Assembly: GCA_019309485.1 (NCBI GenBank)
Contig: JAFDGC010000035.1
Coordinates: forward strand, 1-39,081
Direction: 5' to 3'
From: Deltaproteobacteria bacterium
Lineage (GTDB): Bacteria; Desulfobacterota; Desulfobacteria; Desulfobacterales; UBA2156
Length of the DNA: 39,081 bases
Positions within the stretch are counted from its first letter, which is position 1; each line of letters opens with the position of its first letter. The position numbers and the translations under genes are program-made. The notes beneath the pieces were generated by a model that searched no databases, was not told where the DNA came from, and saw only the letters and a program-made list of their open reading frames with translations. Of this stretch, positions 7,496 through 15,349 are shown piece by piece.

Positions 7496-7922
7496 ATGAA
7501 ACGATACGAAACCATCGTTATCGCCGATCCCGAAGATTGTCTCCCAAGGAGGGGGACTTCTTGTCGAAATCGACACGTGGGGGACCCGGCCCCTTGCTTA
7601 TGAAATCAAGAAAAAGGGGCGGGGATTTTACTTTCGTTTGGATTACTGCGGTCTCGGCGCCCTGGTGGATGAGATTGAACGGTTTTCCCGCATCGACGAA
7701 CGCATCCTAAAATACCTGACGGTCATGACGGATCCCGAAGCCGACCCGGATCAAATCCGGGCGGAAATGGACCGGAAAAAAGAAGCGCAACAGGCCGAGA
7801 AAGCGGAAGCGGCCGCTTCCGAAGCGACGGAAGAAAGTGCGGAACCTGCACCGTCTGAAACGTCGGAACCTGCAACCGCCGGAGAAACCGAATCCTCCGG
7901 CGAAACCCCATCCAAGGAGTAA
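7496..7922 (+). pseudogene. rpsF: Ribosomal protein bS6, internally deleted and frameshifted
   Basis: bS6 binds 16S rRNA together with bS18, encoded next. ATG 7496, with TAAGGAGG upstream, starts M-K-R-Y-E-T-I-V-I-A-D-P, the normal N-terminus. The frame then fails at about 7535 and ends at TGA 7601-7603 after 35 codons. The rest of bS6 is intact in another frame from about 7536 to TAA at 7922: I-V-S-Q-G-G-G-L-L-V-E-I-D-T-W-G, then L-A-Y-E-I-K-K-K, then D-E-I-E-R-F. Normal bS6 has about 15-18 more residues between these parts, so roughly 50 bases, not a multiple of three, appear to be missing. An acidic Ala/Glu-rich tail of about 45 residues follows. As written, no full bS6 can be made. Confidence 0.85.
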
Positions 7923-7928
7923 CGACCC

Positions 7929-8204
7929 ATGGCCGCCTATCCTCAGTCATCGAGGCCCCGGTCCGGACACAAGCGCCGGATTTATCACCGGCGAAAAGTG
8001 TGCCGATTCTGTGCGGATAAAAATCTGGTCATCGATTACAAGGATCCGCGAACGCTTCGGTATTTTATTACCGAGCGCGGAAAGATCATCCCCAAACGCA
8101 TTTCCGGAACCTGCGCCAAGCACCAGCGGGCGTTGACCCAAGCCATCAAACGGGCCCGGGCCATTGCTTTGCTGCCCTTTGTGGGGTCTCTGGATCACGT
8201 GTAA
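7929..8204 (+). CDS. rpsR: Ribosomal protein bS18
   Basis: This small-subunit protein binds with bS6 on the 30S platform. The 91-residue product has an N-terminal basic extension, C-R-F-C-A-D (a zinc-knuckle-like pair) and the family core [20 protein letters not shown], then [11 protein letters not shown]. The gene follows rpsF by 6 bases in the conserved order. Confidence 0.97.
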   Translation: MAAYPQSSRPRSGHKRRIYHRRKVCRFCADKNLVIDYKDPRTLRYFITERGKIIPKRISGTCAKHQRALTQAIKRARAIALLPFVGSLDHV

Positions 8205-8241
8205 CCCTCCGGATGGGAATCCGGTAAAGGAGACACGGATT

Positions 8242-9201
8242 GTGACAGATGCAATGCGGCCGATGGCCTCCCGGGATATCGCCACCGGAATTGCCATCAC
8301 GCTGATTCTCTTCGCACTGGCGCTGAACCTCCCGGTGATCGGTTTTTTTCTAGGGGTCTTTATTCCGCTTCCCGTCCTTTTTTATCGGGTCAAGCTGGGG
8401 CGGCGGATGGGCTTTTGGATCCTGGGGCTCACCGCCGGGGTCATGACCGCCGCCATGGGGAAGCTTTCCCTGGATGTGTTGTTCTACCTCGAATTGTTGG
8501 TGCTGGGATTCGCCTTGGGCGAAACGCTTTTTATGAACCTGTCCCTGGAAAGGACGATCCTTTACACCATGGGCGCCGTACTGGGGACATCGGGCGCGCT
8601 GCTCCTGCTATACGGGATTCTTTCTCCCGTGGGCATCGGCACCCTGATTTCCGATTATGTATTGAACAGCTTGAAGTTGACGCTGGCCATCTATGAAAAG
8701 ATGGGGGTTTCCGAAGACGCCGTTCAATTGATCTCCGACTCCCTGGACAAAATCCAGTATGTCCTGGTGCGGATTCTTCCCGCCTTGGCCGTGGGATCCG
8801 CCCTTTTCGTGGCTTGGGTCAATCTGCTGATGGCACGGTCGATGCTGGGTTTCAAGGGGCTTTTCTTCCCCGACTTCGGCCCCATGAATCGCTGGAAAGC
8901 CCCGGATGTTTTGGTCTGGGGGGTGATCGCTTCGGGTGTTTTTCTCCTTTTTCCGTCCAAGAGCCTCAAAATGATCGGTTTGAACGGACTGATCATCCTC
9001 ATGGGAGTCTACTTCCTGGCGGGAATCGCCGTCGTCTCCTTTTTTTTTGAAAAGAAGGGGTTCCCCCGATTTTTGAGGCTGATCCTGTACGGTTTCATTT
9101 TCATGCAGCAACTTGTCTGCCTGCTGGTCATCGGCATGGGCTTTTTCGATACATGGATCAACTTTCGCAGAATGGGCACCCCCCCGACAAAAAGCGAATA
9201 A
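8242..9201 (+). CDS. DUF2232 membrane protein
   Basis: This polytopic membrane protein of about 319 residues has roughly eight hydrophobic segments and no obvious catalytic motif. In many Desulfobacterota and Firmicutes a DUF2232 (YybS-like) protein is encoded between rpsR and rplI, which is the position here; the assignment rests on position and topology. The start is GTG 8242 with AAAGGAGA 8 bases upstream. The frame is open back into rpsR but that extension has no membrane character. Function unknown. Confidence 0.75.
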   Translation: MTDAMRPMASRDIATGIAITLILFALALNLPVIGFFLGVFIPLPVLFYRVKLGRRMGFWILGLTAGVMTAAMGKLSLDVLFYLELLVLGFALGETLFMNLSLERTILYTMGAVLGTSGALLLLYGILSPVGIGTLISDYVLNSLKLTLAIYEKMGVSEDAVQLISDSLDKIQYVLVRILPALAVGSALFVAWVNLLMARSMLGFKGLFFPDFGPMNRWKAPDVLVWGVIASGVFLLFPSKSLKMIGLNGLIILMGVYFLAGIAVVSFFFEKKGFPRFLRLILYGFIFMQQLVCLLVIGMGFFDTWINFRRMGTPPTKSE

Positions 9202-9243
9202 AAACACCACATGTCTTATGGACGTTTGAATGGAGGATGAAAC

Positions 9244-9690
9244 ATGAAAGTCATATTGAAAGAAACCATCGATGCGTTGGGGATCATCGGGGCCGAAGTG
9301 ACGGTGGCGGACGGATACGCCCGGAACTACCTTTTACCCCAAAACAAAGCGGTCCCCGCCACACCCCACAACCGTAAACTGCTGGAAAAGCAAAAGGCCA
9401 AGTTCGAATTGCAATTGGCCAAGGAAAAGGCCCATGCCGAGGAAATGGCCAAGCGTCTCGAAGGGGTTTCCTGTACCATCCCCGCCAAAGTGAGTGAAGA
9501 AGACCGCCTGTACGGATCGGTCACGGTCCGGGATATCGTTCAGGCATTGGCCGAACAACAGATCGAAATTGAAAAACGGATGATCATCCTCCCGGAACCG
9601 ATTAAAACCGTCGGGACGCATCGGGTTCCCATCCGGATTTATGCGGGCATTGAGCCGGAGATCGACGTTCGCGTGGTTCCCGAAACATAG
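9244..9690 (+). CDS. rplI: Ribosomal protein bL9
   Basis: This large-subunit protein contacts 23S rRNA near the L1 stalk. The 148 residues are full length: the N-terminal RNA-binding domain has M-K-V-I-L-K-E and the diagnostic V-A-D-G-Y-A-R-N-Y-L-L-P, then a long charged connecting helix (about 45-75) and a C-terminal domain with L-Y-G-S-V-T. TGGAGGA precedes ATG 9244. In many relatives dnaB follows rplI; here dnaB is elsewhere on the opposite strand. Confidence 0.97.
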   Translation: MKVILKETIDALGIIGAEVTVADGYARNYLLPQNKAVPATPHNRKLLEKQKAKFELQLAKEKAHAEEMAKRLEGVSCTIPAKVSEEDRLYGSVTVRDIVQALAEQQIEIEKRMIILPEPIKTVGTHRVPIRIYAGIEPEIDVRVVPET

Positions 9691-9732
9691 TCTTCCTTCC
9701 CCCCACCCGATACGTTAAGGCATGTGTTCCCC

Positions 9733-11118
9733 ATGGCCCTTTCAGACATCGCCTTTAAAAGAATCGAGGCCATTGTCGGGAGTCCCCGCTGTACCCGGCG
9801 TCCAGAGGAGCGCATCTGTTACGCCTATGACGCCGCCGCCGGCCGCTTTATGCCCGATGCGGTGGCTTTCCCGGAAAACGCCGCCGAAATTTCTGCGATT
9901 CTGACCCTGGCCAACGCCGAAGGGTTCTTCGTGGTTCCCCGGGGAAGCGGATCCGGCATGTCCGGAGGCGCCGTTCCCGTCCAGGGGGGGCTCATTCTGG
10001 TCATGAACCGCATGAACCGCATTCTGGCCATCGACAGGGAGAACCTGGTGGCAACCACCGAACCGGGGGTGATCACTTCGGCGTTTCACGCCGCCGTGGA
10101 AAAAGAAGGGCTTTTCTACCCGCCCGATCCTTCCAGTTCTGATTTTTCCACCCTTGGCGGGAATCTGGCTGAATGCGCCGGCGGACCCCGGGCCGTCAAG
10201 TACGGGGTAACCCGCGATTATGTCCTGGGACTCGAGGTGGTTCTCCCTACGGGGGACCGGATCAAAACCGGCGTTCAGACCACCAAGGGGGTGGTGGGTT
10301 ATGACCTCACCCGGCTCCTGGTGGGGTCCGAAGGCACTCTCGGGATCATCACCCGCGTGACGTTGAAACTCCTCCCGCTTCCGGCATCTGTTGGGACCAT
10401 GACGGCGATCTTCCCGCTTCCTGAAACGGCCGTCGAAACGGTTTCGGAGATCATCCGCCGGGGAATCATTCCCCGGACGCTGGAATTCATGGATAATGCG
10501 TCCATCCGGTGTGTGGAAAACCACCTTAAAATGGGGCTTCCGATGGAAGCGGGAGCCCTGCTGTTGATTGAGGCCGACGGGAATTCGGAGGAAACGGCAA
10601 AGACACTGGATAAGATTCAATCCCTTTGCCGCGGCCACGGGGCCTCCGCAGTTCATACGGCGGCCACCCCTGAAGAAGCCAGCGCCCTGTGGAAAGCCCG
10701 AAAGGCCATTTCAGCCGCCCTGTTCCAGTACGCCCCCCACAAAATCAACGAAGATATCGTGGTGCCCCGGAGCCGCATTCCTCAGATCATTCGCCGGATC
10801 GAAATGCTTCGGGAAAAGACGGGCCTGTTTATGGCGAGTTTCGGACATGCCGGGGACGGGAACATTCATTTCAACATCATGCTCGATAAATCGGATCTCG
10901 AGGCCCTGAAAAAAGCCCACACGGCAGTGGCGGCACTCTTCGACTACACATTAGAACTGGGGGGAACCATTTCCGGGGAGCACGGGATCGGCATCACCAA
11001 AGCGCCTTATCTCTTGAAAGAAATCGATCCCGGCGCACTTTCCCTCATGAAACGGATCAAAAAGGCCTTTGATCCCAACGGCATCCTCAATCCCGGAAAG
11101 ATTTTTCCGGAATCCTGA
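9733..11118 (+). CDS. FAD-linked oxidase, GlcD / D-lactate dehydrogenase type
   Basis: This flavoprotein of about 461 residues oxidises a 2-hydroxyacid such as glycolate or D-lactate. The N-terminal PCMH-type FAD domain has P-R-G-S-G-S-G-M-S-G-G, then Y-P-P-D-P-S-S and D-F-S-T-L-G-G-N. The C-terminal substrate domain has A-G-D-G-N-I-H-F-N and S-G-E-H-G-I-G, both hallmarks of the GlcD/DLD family. ATG 9733 is chosen over GTG 9724 because TTAAGG gives usable spacing and homologues start near here. No GlcF-like iron-sulfur subunit is adjacent, so the substrate and electron acceptor cannot be read from context. Confidence 0.9.
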   Translation: MALSDIAFKRIEAIVGSPRCTRRPEERICYAYDAAAGRFMPDAVAFPENAAEISAILTLANAEGFFVVPRGSGSGMSGGAVPVQGGLILVMNRMNRILAIDRENLVATTEPGVITSAFHAAVEKEGLFYPPDPSSSDFSTLGGNLAECAGGPRAVKYGVTRDYVLGLEVVLPTGDRIKTGVQTTKGVVGYDLTRLLVGSEGTLGIITRVTLKLLPLPASVGTMTAIFPLPETAVETVSEIIRRGIIPRTLEFMDNASIRCVENHLKMGLPMEAGALLLIEADGNSEETAKTLDKIQSLCRGHGASAVHTAATPEEASALWKARKAISAALFQYAPHKINEDIVVPRSRIPQIIRRIEMLREKTGLFMASFGHAGDGNIHFNIMLDKSDLEALKKAHTAVAALFDYTLELGGTISGEHGIGITKAPYLLKEIDPGALSLMKRIKKAFDPNGILNPGKIFPES

Positions 11119-11155
11119 AGCCTCACGGAACGCTGTGGGGGGATGGAAAACCCGG

Positions 11156-11359
11156 CTATTCCACTTTCAGTTCCACATCAAAGAATCCCAGATTCGCATA
11201 CCGTTCGTAACGGGCGTCCCTGTCCCGTTCCACGACACACCGAAGCCGGAGCGCGCAGTATTTCCTGCAAAAGAGATCCTGGGAAAAATAATCGCCGAAA
11301 CAATCGAACCGGTCGTTTGAGCGCAACCGGTAGGGTCTTTTATCGGAAGGTTGTTTCAT
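11156..11359 (-). CDS. Small Cys- and Arg-rich protein, unknown function
   Basis: This 67-residue protein runs K-Q-P-S-D-K-R-P-Y at its start, then R-F-D-C-F-G-D-Y-F and L-F-C-R-K-Y-C-A-L-R-L-R-C-V-V-E-R. Four cysteines in C-x13-C-x3-C-x6-C could bind a metal. It starts inside the end of suhB (20-base overlap), so translation is probably coupled. It resembles short Cys-rich proteins I recall from Desulfobacterales. No function can be named. The regular codon pattern and overlap support it being real. Confidence 0.6.
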   Translation of the reverse strand: MKQPSDKRPYRLRSNDRFDCFGDYFSQDLFCRKYCALRLRCVVERDRDARYERYANLGFFDVELKVE

Positions 11360-12140
11360 CGTTGATATCCAAAAGCGAAAGCATCTCCTCATGAATGTGT
11401 CCGTTGCTCACGAGGAGGGAAGATTTCTCCAGCATGAACGGATCATTGTCAAAATCGGTGAGGGTCGCCCCTGCCTCCGATGCGATCCGATAACCCGCGG
11501 CCGTATCCCAGGGGTTGAGATACTGCTCCCAAAAGGCATCGAAGCGGCCGGCGGCCACATAACAGATGTCCAGCGCCGCCGAACCCAGCCGGCGTACCCC
11601 CCGCGAGGCCCCCAGGCACCGGGCGAATCGTTGAATCATGGGGCCCATATTCTCCTTCTCCGCGTGGGGAAACCCTGTCACCAAAAGGCTTTCCTCCACC
11701 CTCGGAGTGTCGCTCACCCGTATGGGCTTTCCGTTGAGGGTCGCACCACCGCCTTTCACGGCAATGAAGATCTCCTCCAGAGGGGGTGAAAGGATAACAC
11801 CCACCAAAATTTCTCCTGCGGAGGCGAAGGCGACGGAAACGCAATATAGATTCAACCCGTGGGCATAATTGGTGGTGCCGTCCAGGGGGTCGATGATCCA
11901 CCGGTGATCCGTCTCTTTCCCGGTAACGCCGCTCTCTTCGGCCAGCACCGCATGATCCGGAAAGGCGGTCTGCAAAGTCTTTAAAATCACCGCCTCCGCC
12001 GCAATGTCGGCGTCGGTAACCAGATCCGCGATGCTTTTTTTCGTGGAAACACGGGACAGTTTTCCGAACAGCCGGGTGAGTTCCGCCCCGCCTTTGCCGG
12101 CGGCGGCCACGGCGACCCGTTTAATTCGATCCAACTCCAT
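11340..12140 (-). CDS. suhB: Inositol-1-monophosphatase family protein
   Basis: This is a Mg2+-dependent phosphatase of the IMPase/SuhB family, cleaving inositol phosphate or a related sugar phosphate. The 266 residues contain the metal-binding motifs A-E-E-S-G, W-I-I-D-P-L-D-G-T-T-N-Y and, near the C-terminus, N-P-W-D-T-A-A-G. Family length is normal. It lies 45 bases downstream of hflX on the same strand and overlaps the small Cys-rich gene. Confidence 0.93.
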   Translation of the reverse strand: MELDRIKRVAVAAAGKGGAELTRLFGKLSRVSTKKSIADLVTDADIAAEAVILKTLQTAFPDHAVLAEESGVTGKETDHRWIIDPLDGTTNYAHGLNLYCVSVAFASAGEILVGVILSPPLEEIFIAVKGGGATLNGKPIRVSDTPRVEESLLVTGFPHAEKENMGPMIQRFARCLGASRGVRRLGSAALDICYVAAGRFDAFWEQYLNPWDTAAGYRIASEAGATLTDFDNDPFMLEKSSLLVSNGHIHEEMLSLLDINDETTFR

Positions 12141-12185
12141 AAAGGATTGAATCTACACCCCGCCGGTTTCGAGTGTCAACATATT

Positions 12186-13811
12186 TTAACGGGGAATCGA
12201 AAGGATGTATTCCATGGTTTCGATGAGTCCGGCAAGGGTGGAACGATCCCGTGCGGAAACGCAAATACCGTCATATTTCCGACGCCACACGTTTGCCTCG
12301 GATGCCTCCACCAAATCCATTTTGTTCAGTACCCGGAGGACCGGGGTTTCCCCCAACTCCAGCTCTTCCAGGATCTTTTCCACCGATTCCATCTGCTCCG
12401 GGAAATGGGGATGGCTGATATCGATCACATGCAGCAGCAGGTCCGCCTGTTCCAGTTCTTCCAGAGTCGCCCGAAAGGCCACCCTGAGATCCTGGGGGAG
12501 ATCTCGAATGAACCCTACCGTATCCGTGATGATGACCTCCATATCCCGCGGAAAACGGAGGCGGCGGCTGGAGGGATCCAGGGTGGCAAACAGCCGGCTC
12601 TCCGCCAGGACCTGACTGTGGGTCAGGGTGTTGAGAAGGGTGGATTTACCGGCGTTGGTGTAGCCGACGATGGAGACAACGGGAAGGCGTTTTTTCCCCC
12701 GCATGCCCCGTTGGATCTTTCGGTTTTTCCGCACCTGTAACAGCGCCGTTTCCAGCCTTCCGATCCTATCCCGCGCCCGCCGTCGGTTGATTTCCAGCTT
12801 GGTCTCCCCTGGACCGCGCCCGCCGATGCCGCCCGTTAATCGGGACATGGCCGTGTTTTTCGTCACGAGGCGGGGGAGAAGGTATTTCAGTTGGGCGAGT
12901 TCCACCTGGAGTTTCCCTTCCCGGGTCCGGGCGCGCTGGGCAAAAATATCCAGGATCAACTGGGTCCGATCGATGATCTTCAATTGGAGATGGTCGGCGA
13001 TGGAGCGGATCTGGGAGGGATTGAGTTCCTGATCGAAGACGACCATGGTGGCCCCTTTTTGAAGGGCGGAGATGGACAGCTGCTGGACCTTTCCCTTCCC
13101 CAGTGGAAGGGGTCCGCCGGTGGTTCTCCGATACGGTTCCACTCCCACCACGTCCAGCCCGCAGGAGCGGGCCAGGGCCAGCAATTCCCGGCGGGATTCT
13201 TGCTCCCGGTGCTTGGGCATATTCCCGGCGTGCATGAGAATGGCGCGCTCCGTATAGATTCTGGTCTTTTGCACCCCTTCGAAAAGGGAGAGCTCGGTTT
13301 CCAGGGCCTGAATACGGTCCAGGCAGTCCATGTCCATTTGATCGGGACGCAAGGGAGGCAATAGATCGTAAAGCTTATCCCTTAATCCCCGGGGTAGGAT
13401 ATGGGCGGCATAGACCCGGAGGGGATCCCCTTCTTCGGAAACCGTCACTGCGGCCATGAAATCCAGGGCAAGGAAACAAAGATCGGTGAGGTCGTCTTCG
13501 GTGAGGGCCTCTTCGGCCAAATGAGTGTGCACGCACCGCAACCCCTTCAGGCGCCCCGAAGCCAGCCGGTATCCCGAAAGATCGGGAATGACGATTTTCT
13601 GACGGTCCCCCACGATCACGTGGTTGACCCGTCCCGCCCGATCGATGAGCAATCCGATTTGCCGGCGCACCTCCCGGGACAGACGGCCCATCTCACGCAG
13701 GAGGGGAAGGCTGATCAGCTGTTGAATGGGGATGCGGCGGCGATACAGGGCCTCGAGCCTGCGGATTTGATTGGCCTTGAGCCCCGCGGTATTTCCGTAA
13801 AGACGTTTCAT
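12186..13811 (-). CDS. hflX: Ribosome-associated GTPase HflX
   Basis: HflX is a GTPase that binds and can split stalled 70S or 50S ribosomes. The 541-residue product has the long N-terminal extension of the larger HflX form, the HflX domain with G-P-G-E-T-K-L-E-I-N-R-R-R, and the G domain: G1 G-Y-T-N-A-G-K-S-T-L, G3 D-T-V-G-F-I-R-D-L-P and G4 N-K-M-D. ATG 13809-13811 overlaps the dnaB stop by four bases, indicating translational coupling. Confidence 0.96.
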   Translation of the reverse strand: MKRLYGNTAGLKANQIRRLEALYRRRIPIQQLISLPLLREMGRLSREVRRQIGLLIDRAGRVNHVIVGDRQKIVIPDLSGYRLASGRLKGLRCVHTHLAEEALTEDDLTDLCFLALDFMAAVTVSEEGDPLRVYAAHILPRGLRDKLYDLLPPLRPDQMDMDCLDRIQALETELSLFEGVQKTRIYTERAILMHAGNMPKHREQESRRELLALARSCGLDVVGVEPYRRTTGGPLPLGKGKVQQLSISALQKGATMVVFDQELNPSQIRSIADHLQLKIIDRTQLILDIFAQRARTREGKLQVELAQLKYLLPRLVTKNTAMSRLTGGIGGRGPGETKLEINRRRARDRIGRLETALLQVRKNRKIQRGMRGKKRLPVVSIVGYTNAGKSTLLNTLTHSQVLAESRLFATLDPSSRRLRFPRDMEVIITDTVGFIRDLPQDLRVAFRATLEELEQADLLLHVIDISHPHFPEQMESVEKILEELELGETPVLRVLNKMDLVEASEANVWRRKYDGICVSARDRSTLAGLIETMEYILSIPR

Positions 13812-15178
13812 CCCGTGTCGACGGGCGCCAGGTTCTCAAAACGGGTGTAGGCCGTCAAGAAAGCCAGGGGAACCACGCCGGTGGGTCCGTTGCGTTGCTT
13901 GGATACCAGAAGTTCGGCTTTTCCTTTGTTGGGGTTGTTTTCGTCTTTATTGTATACCTCATCCCGATAGATGAATGCAACCACGTCCGCGTCCTGCTCC
14001 AGCGCTCCCGATTCCCTCAGATCCGCCAGCTGGGGCCGCTTGTCGCCGCGCTCCTCCAGTTTTCGGTTAAGCTGAGAAAGGGCCAGCACCGGCACGTCGA
14101 GTTCCTTGGCCAGGGCCTTGAGGGAACGGGATATTTCGGAAATCTCCAGATCCCGGCGTTCCGCCGTATAATGGCTTCTCATGAGCTGGAGATAGTCGAT
14201 GACGACCAGCCCGAGGTTGCGTTCCATTTTGAGGCGCCGGGCCTTGGCACGGATTTCCAGGGCCGAGATATTGGGGGTGTCGTCGATATAGATGGGAGCG
14301 TCGGAAAGGACGCCGGCCGCGTCCGTGAGATTGACCCAATCTGCCTTGCTGAAAAAACCGCTCCTTAACCGTGAAGAGTCGATCCTGGCTTCGGCGCACA
14401 ACAGGCGCATGGCCAGTTGTTCCTTGGACATCTCCAGGGAAAAGACGGCGCTGGCCACTTTGGCCTCCACCGCTGCATTCCGGGCGATATTCAATGCAAG
14501 GGCGGTCTTTCCCATGCTGGGGCGGGCCGCCACGATAATGAGGTCCGATCGCTGGAGTCCGGAAGTCAGACCGTCAAAAAGGGTGAACCCGGTGGGAACA
14601 CCGGTAATCAGCGCCTTGTTCCCCTGTCGTTCTTCCAGGGCATCGATGCTCTTGTCAATGAGGGTGCTGATGGGGTAAAAGGATTGCCGGTGCCGCTTTT
14701 CGGAGACTTCAAAGATTTCCTTTTCAGCGAAATCGAGGATCTCCTCCACCCCTCCCAAATCTTCCAGGCATCGCTTGGAAATGGCGTTGGCCTTTTCCAT
14801 GAGGCGCCTGAGGATCGCCTTGTCATGAATGATCCGGGCATAATGAACAGCATTCACCGCCATGGGGACCGAATCCACGAGTCGGGCCAGGAAAACGGCG
14901 CCCCCCACCTCTTCCAGCTGTCCCTTTTCCCCGAGGCGATTGGACAGCGTCACCAGATCGACGGGTTCATTCTTGTTGAACAGGTCCACGATGGCCGAAA
15001 AAATCTTTTCATGGGCGGACCGATAAAAATCGACAGGGGAAAGGACTTCCAGGATATCCAAAAGCGCCGTACTGTCCATGAGGATGGCGCTGAGAAGGGA
15101 TTCTTCGGCTTCGATGCTGTGGGGCGGCACATGATACAGCGCCGGGTCTTTCCTGGTTCGTTTTCGGGGTTCAGTCAT
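13808..15178 (-). CDS. dnaB: Replicative DNA helicase DnaB
   Basis: DnaB is the hexameric replicative helicase. The 456 residues include the N-terminal DnaB domain (P-P-H-S-I-E-A-E-E-S-L-L near 17) and a RecA-type ATPase: Walker A A-R-P-S-M-G-K-T-A-L, Walker B G-L-V-V-I-D-Y-L-Q-L-M, and D-L-R-E-S-G-A-L-E-Q-D-A-D. No intein is present. It lies 171 bases downstream of dnaA, separated by a repeat element, and is coupled to hflX. This departs from the common rpsF-rpsR-rplI-dnaB order. Confidence 0.97.
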   Translation of the reverse strand: MTEPRKRTRKDPALYHVPPHSIEAEESLLSAILMDSTALLDILEVLSPVDFYRSAHEKIFSAIVDLFNKNEPVDLVTLSNRLGEKGQLEEVGGAVFLARLVDSVPMAVNAVHYARIIHDKAILRRLMEKANAISKRCLEDLGGVEEILDFAEKEIFEVSEKRHRQSFYPISTLIDKSIDALEERQGNKALITGVPTGFTLFDGLTSGLQRSDLIIVAARPSMGKTALALNIARNAAVEAKVASAVFSLEMSKEQLAMRLLCAEARIDSSRLRSGFFSKADWVNLTDAAGVLSDAPIYIDDTPNISALEIRAKARRLKMERNLGLVVIDYLQLMRSHYTAERRDLEISEISRSLKALAKELDVPVLALSQLNRKLEERGDKRPQLADLRESGALEQDADVVAFIYRDEVYNKDENNPNKGKAELLVSKQRNGPTGVVPLAFLTAYTRFENLAPVDTG

Positions 15179-15184
15179 CGGAAT

Positions 15185-15326
15185 GAGACCTTTGAAAAAT
15201 GTTCATTTTTGTTCAAGTTCAAGGAAGGCGACAATTTTAACCACAGGAATACATTGAGTATTTCGAGGATTAAAATTTGAGCCTGACGCAGAAATTGGGC
15301 AAAAAGGGGCGTTTTGCAAAGGCCTC
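15185..15326. repeat. 142-bp MITE-like inverted-repeat element
   Basis: The element fills the dnaA-dnaB gap. Its ends are imperfect 17-base inverted repeats matching at 14 of 17 positions: GAGACCTTTGAAAAATG at 15185 and, reading inward on the other strand from 15326, GAGGCCTTTGCAAAACG. The interior is AT-rich with short inverted segments and no ORF. I recall closely similar non-coding repeats in Desulfobacterales intergenic regions; that is memory, not a search. Confidence 0.7.
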
Positions 15327-15349
15327 GGCATCGCCGGAAGAAAAAGGCC

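Noticed and set aside
7530-7545. Programmed frameshift or ribosome hopping in rpsF
   Set aside because: Recoding could fix the frame but cannot supply the 15-18 residues that are absent from the DNA.
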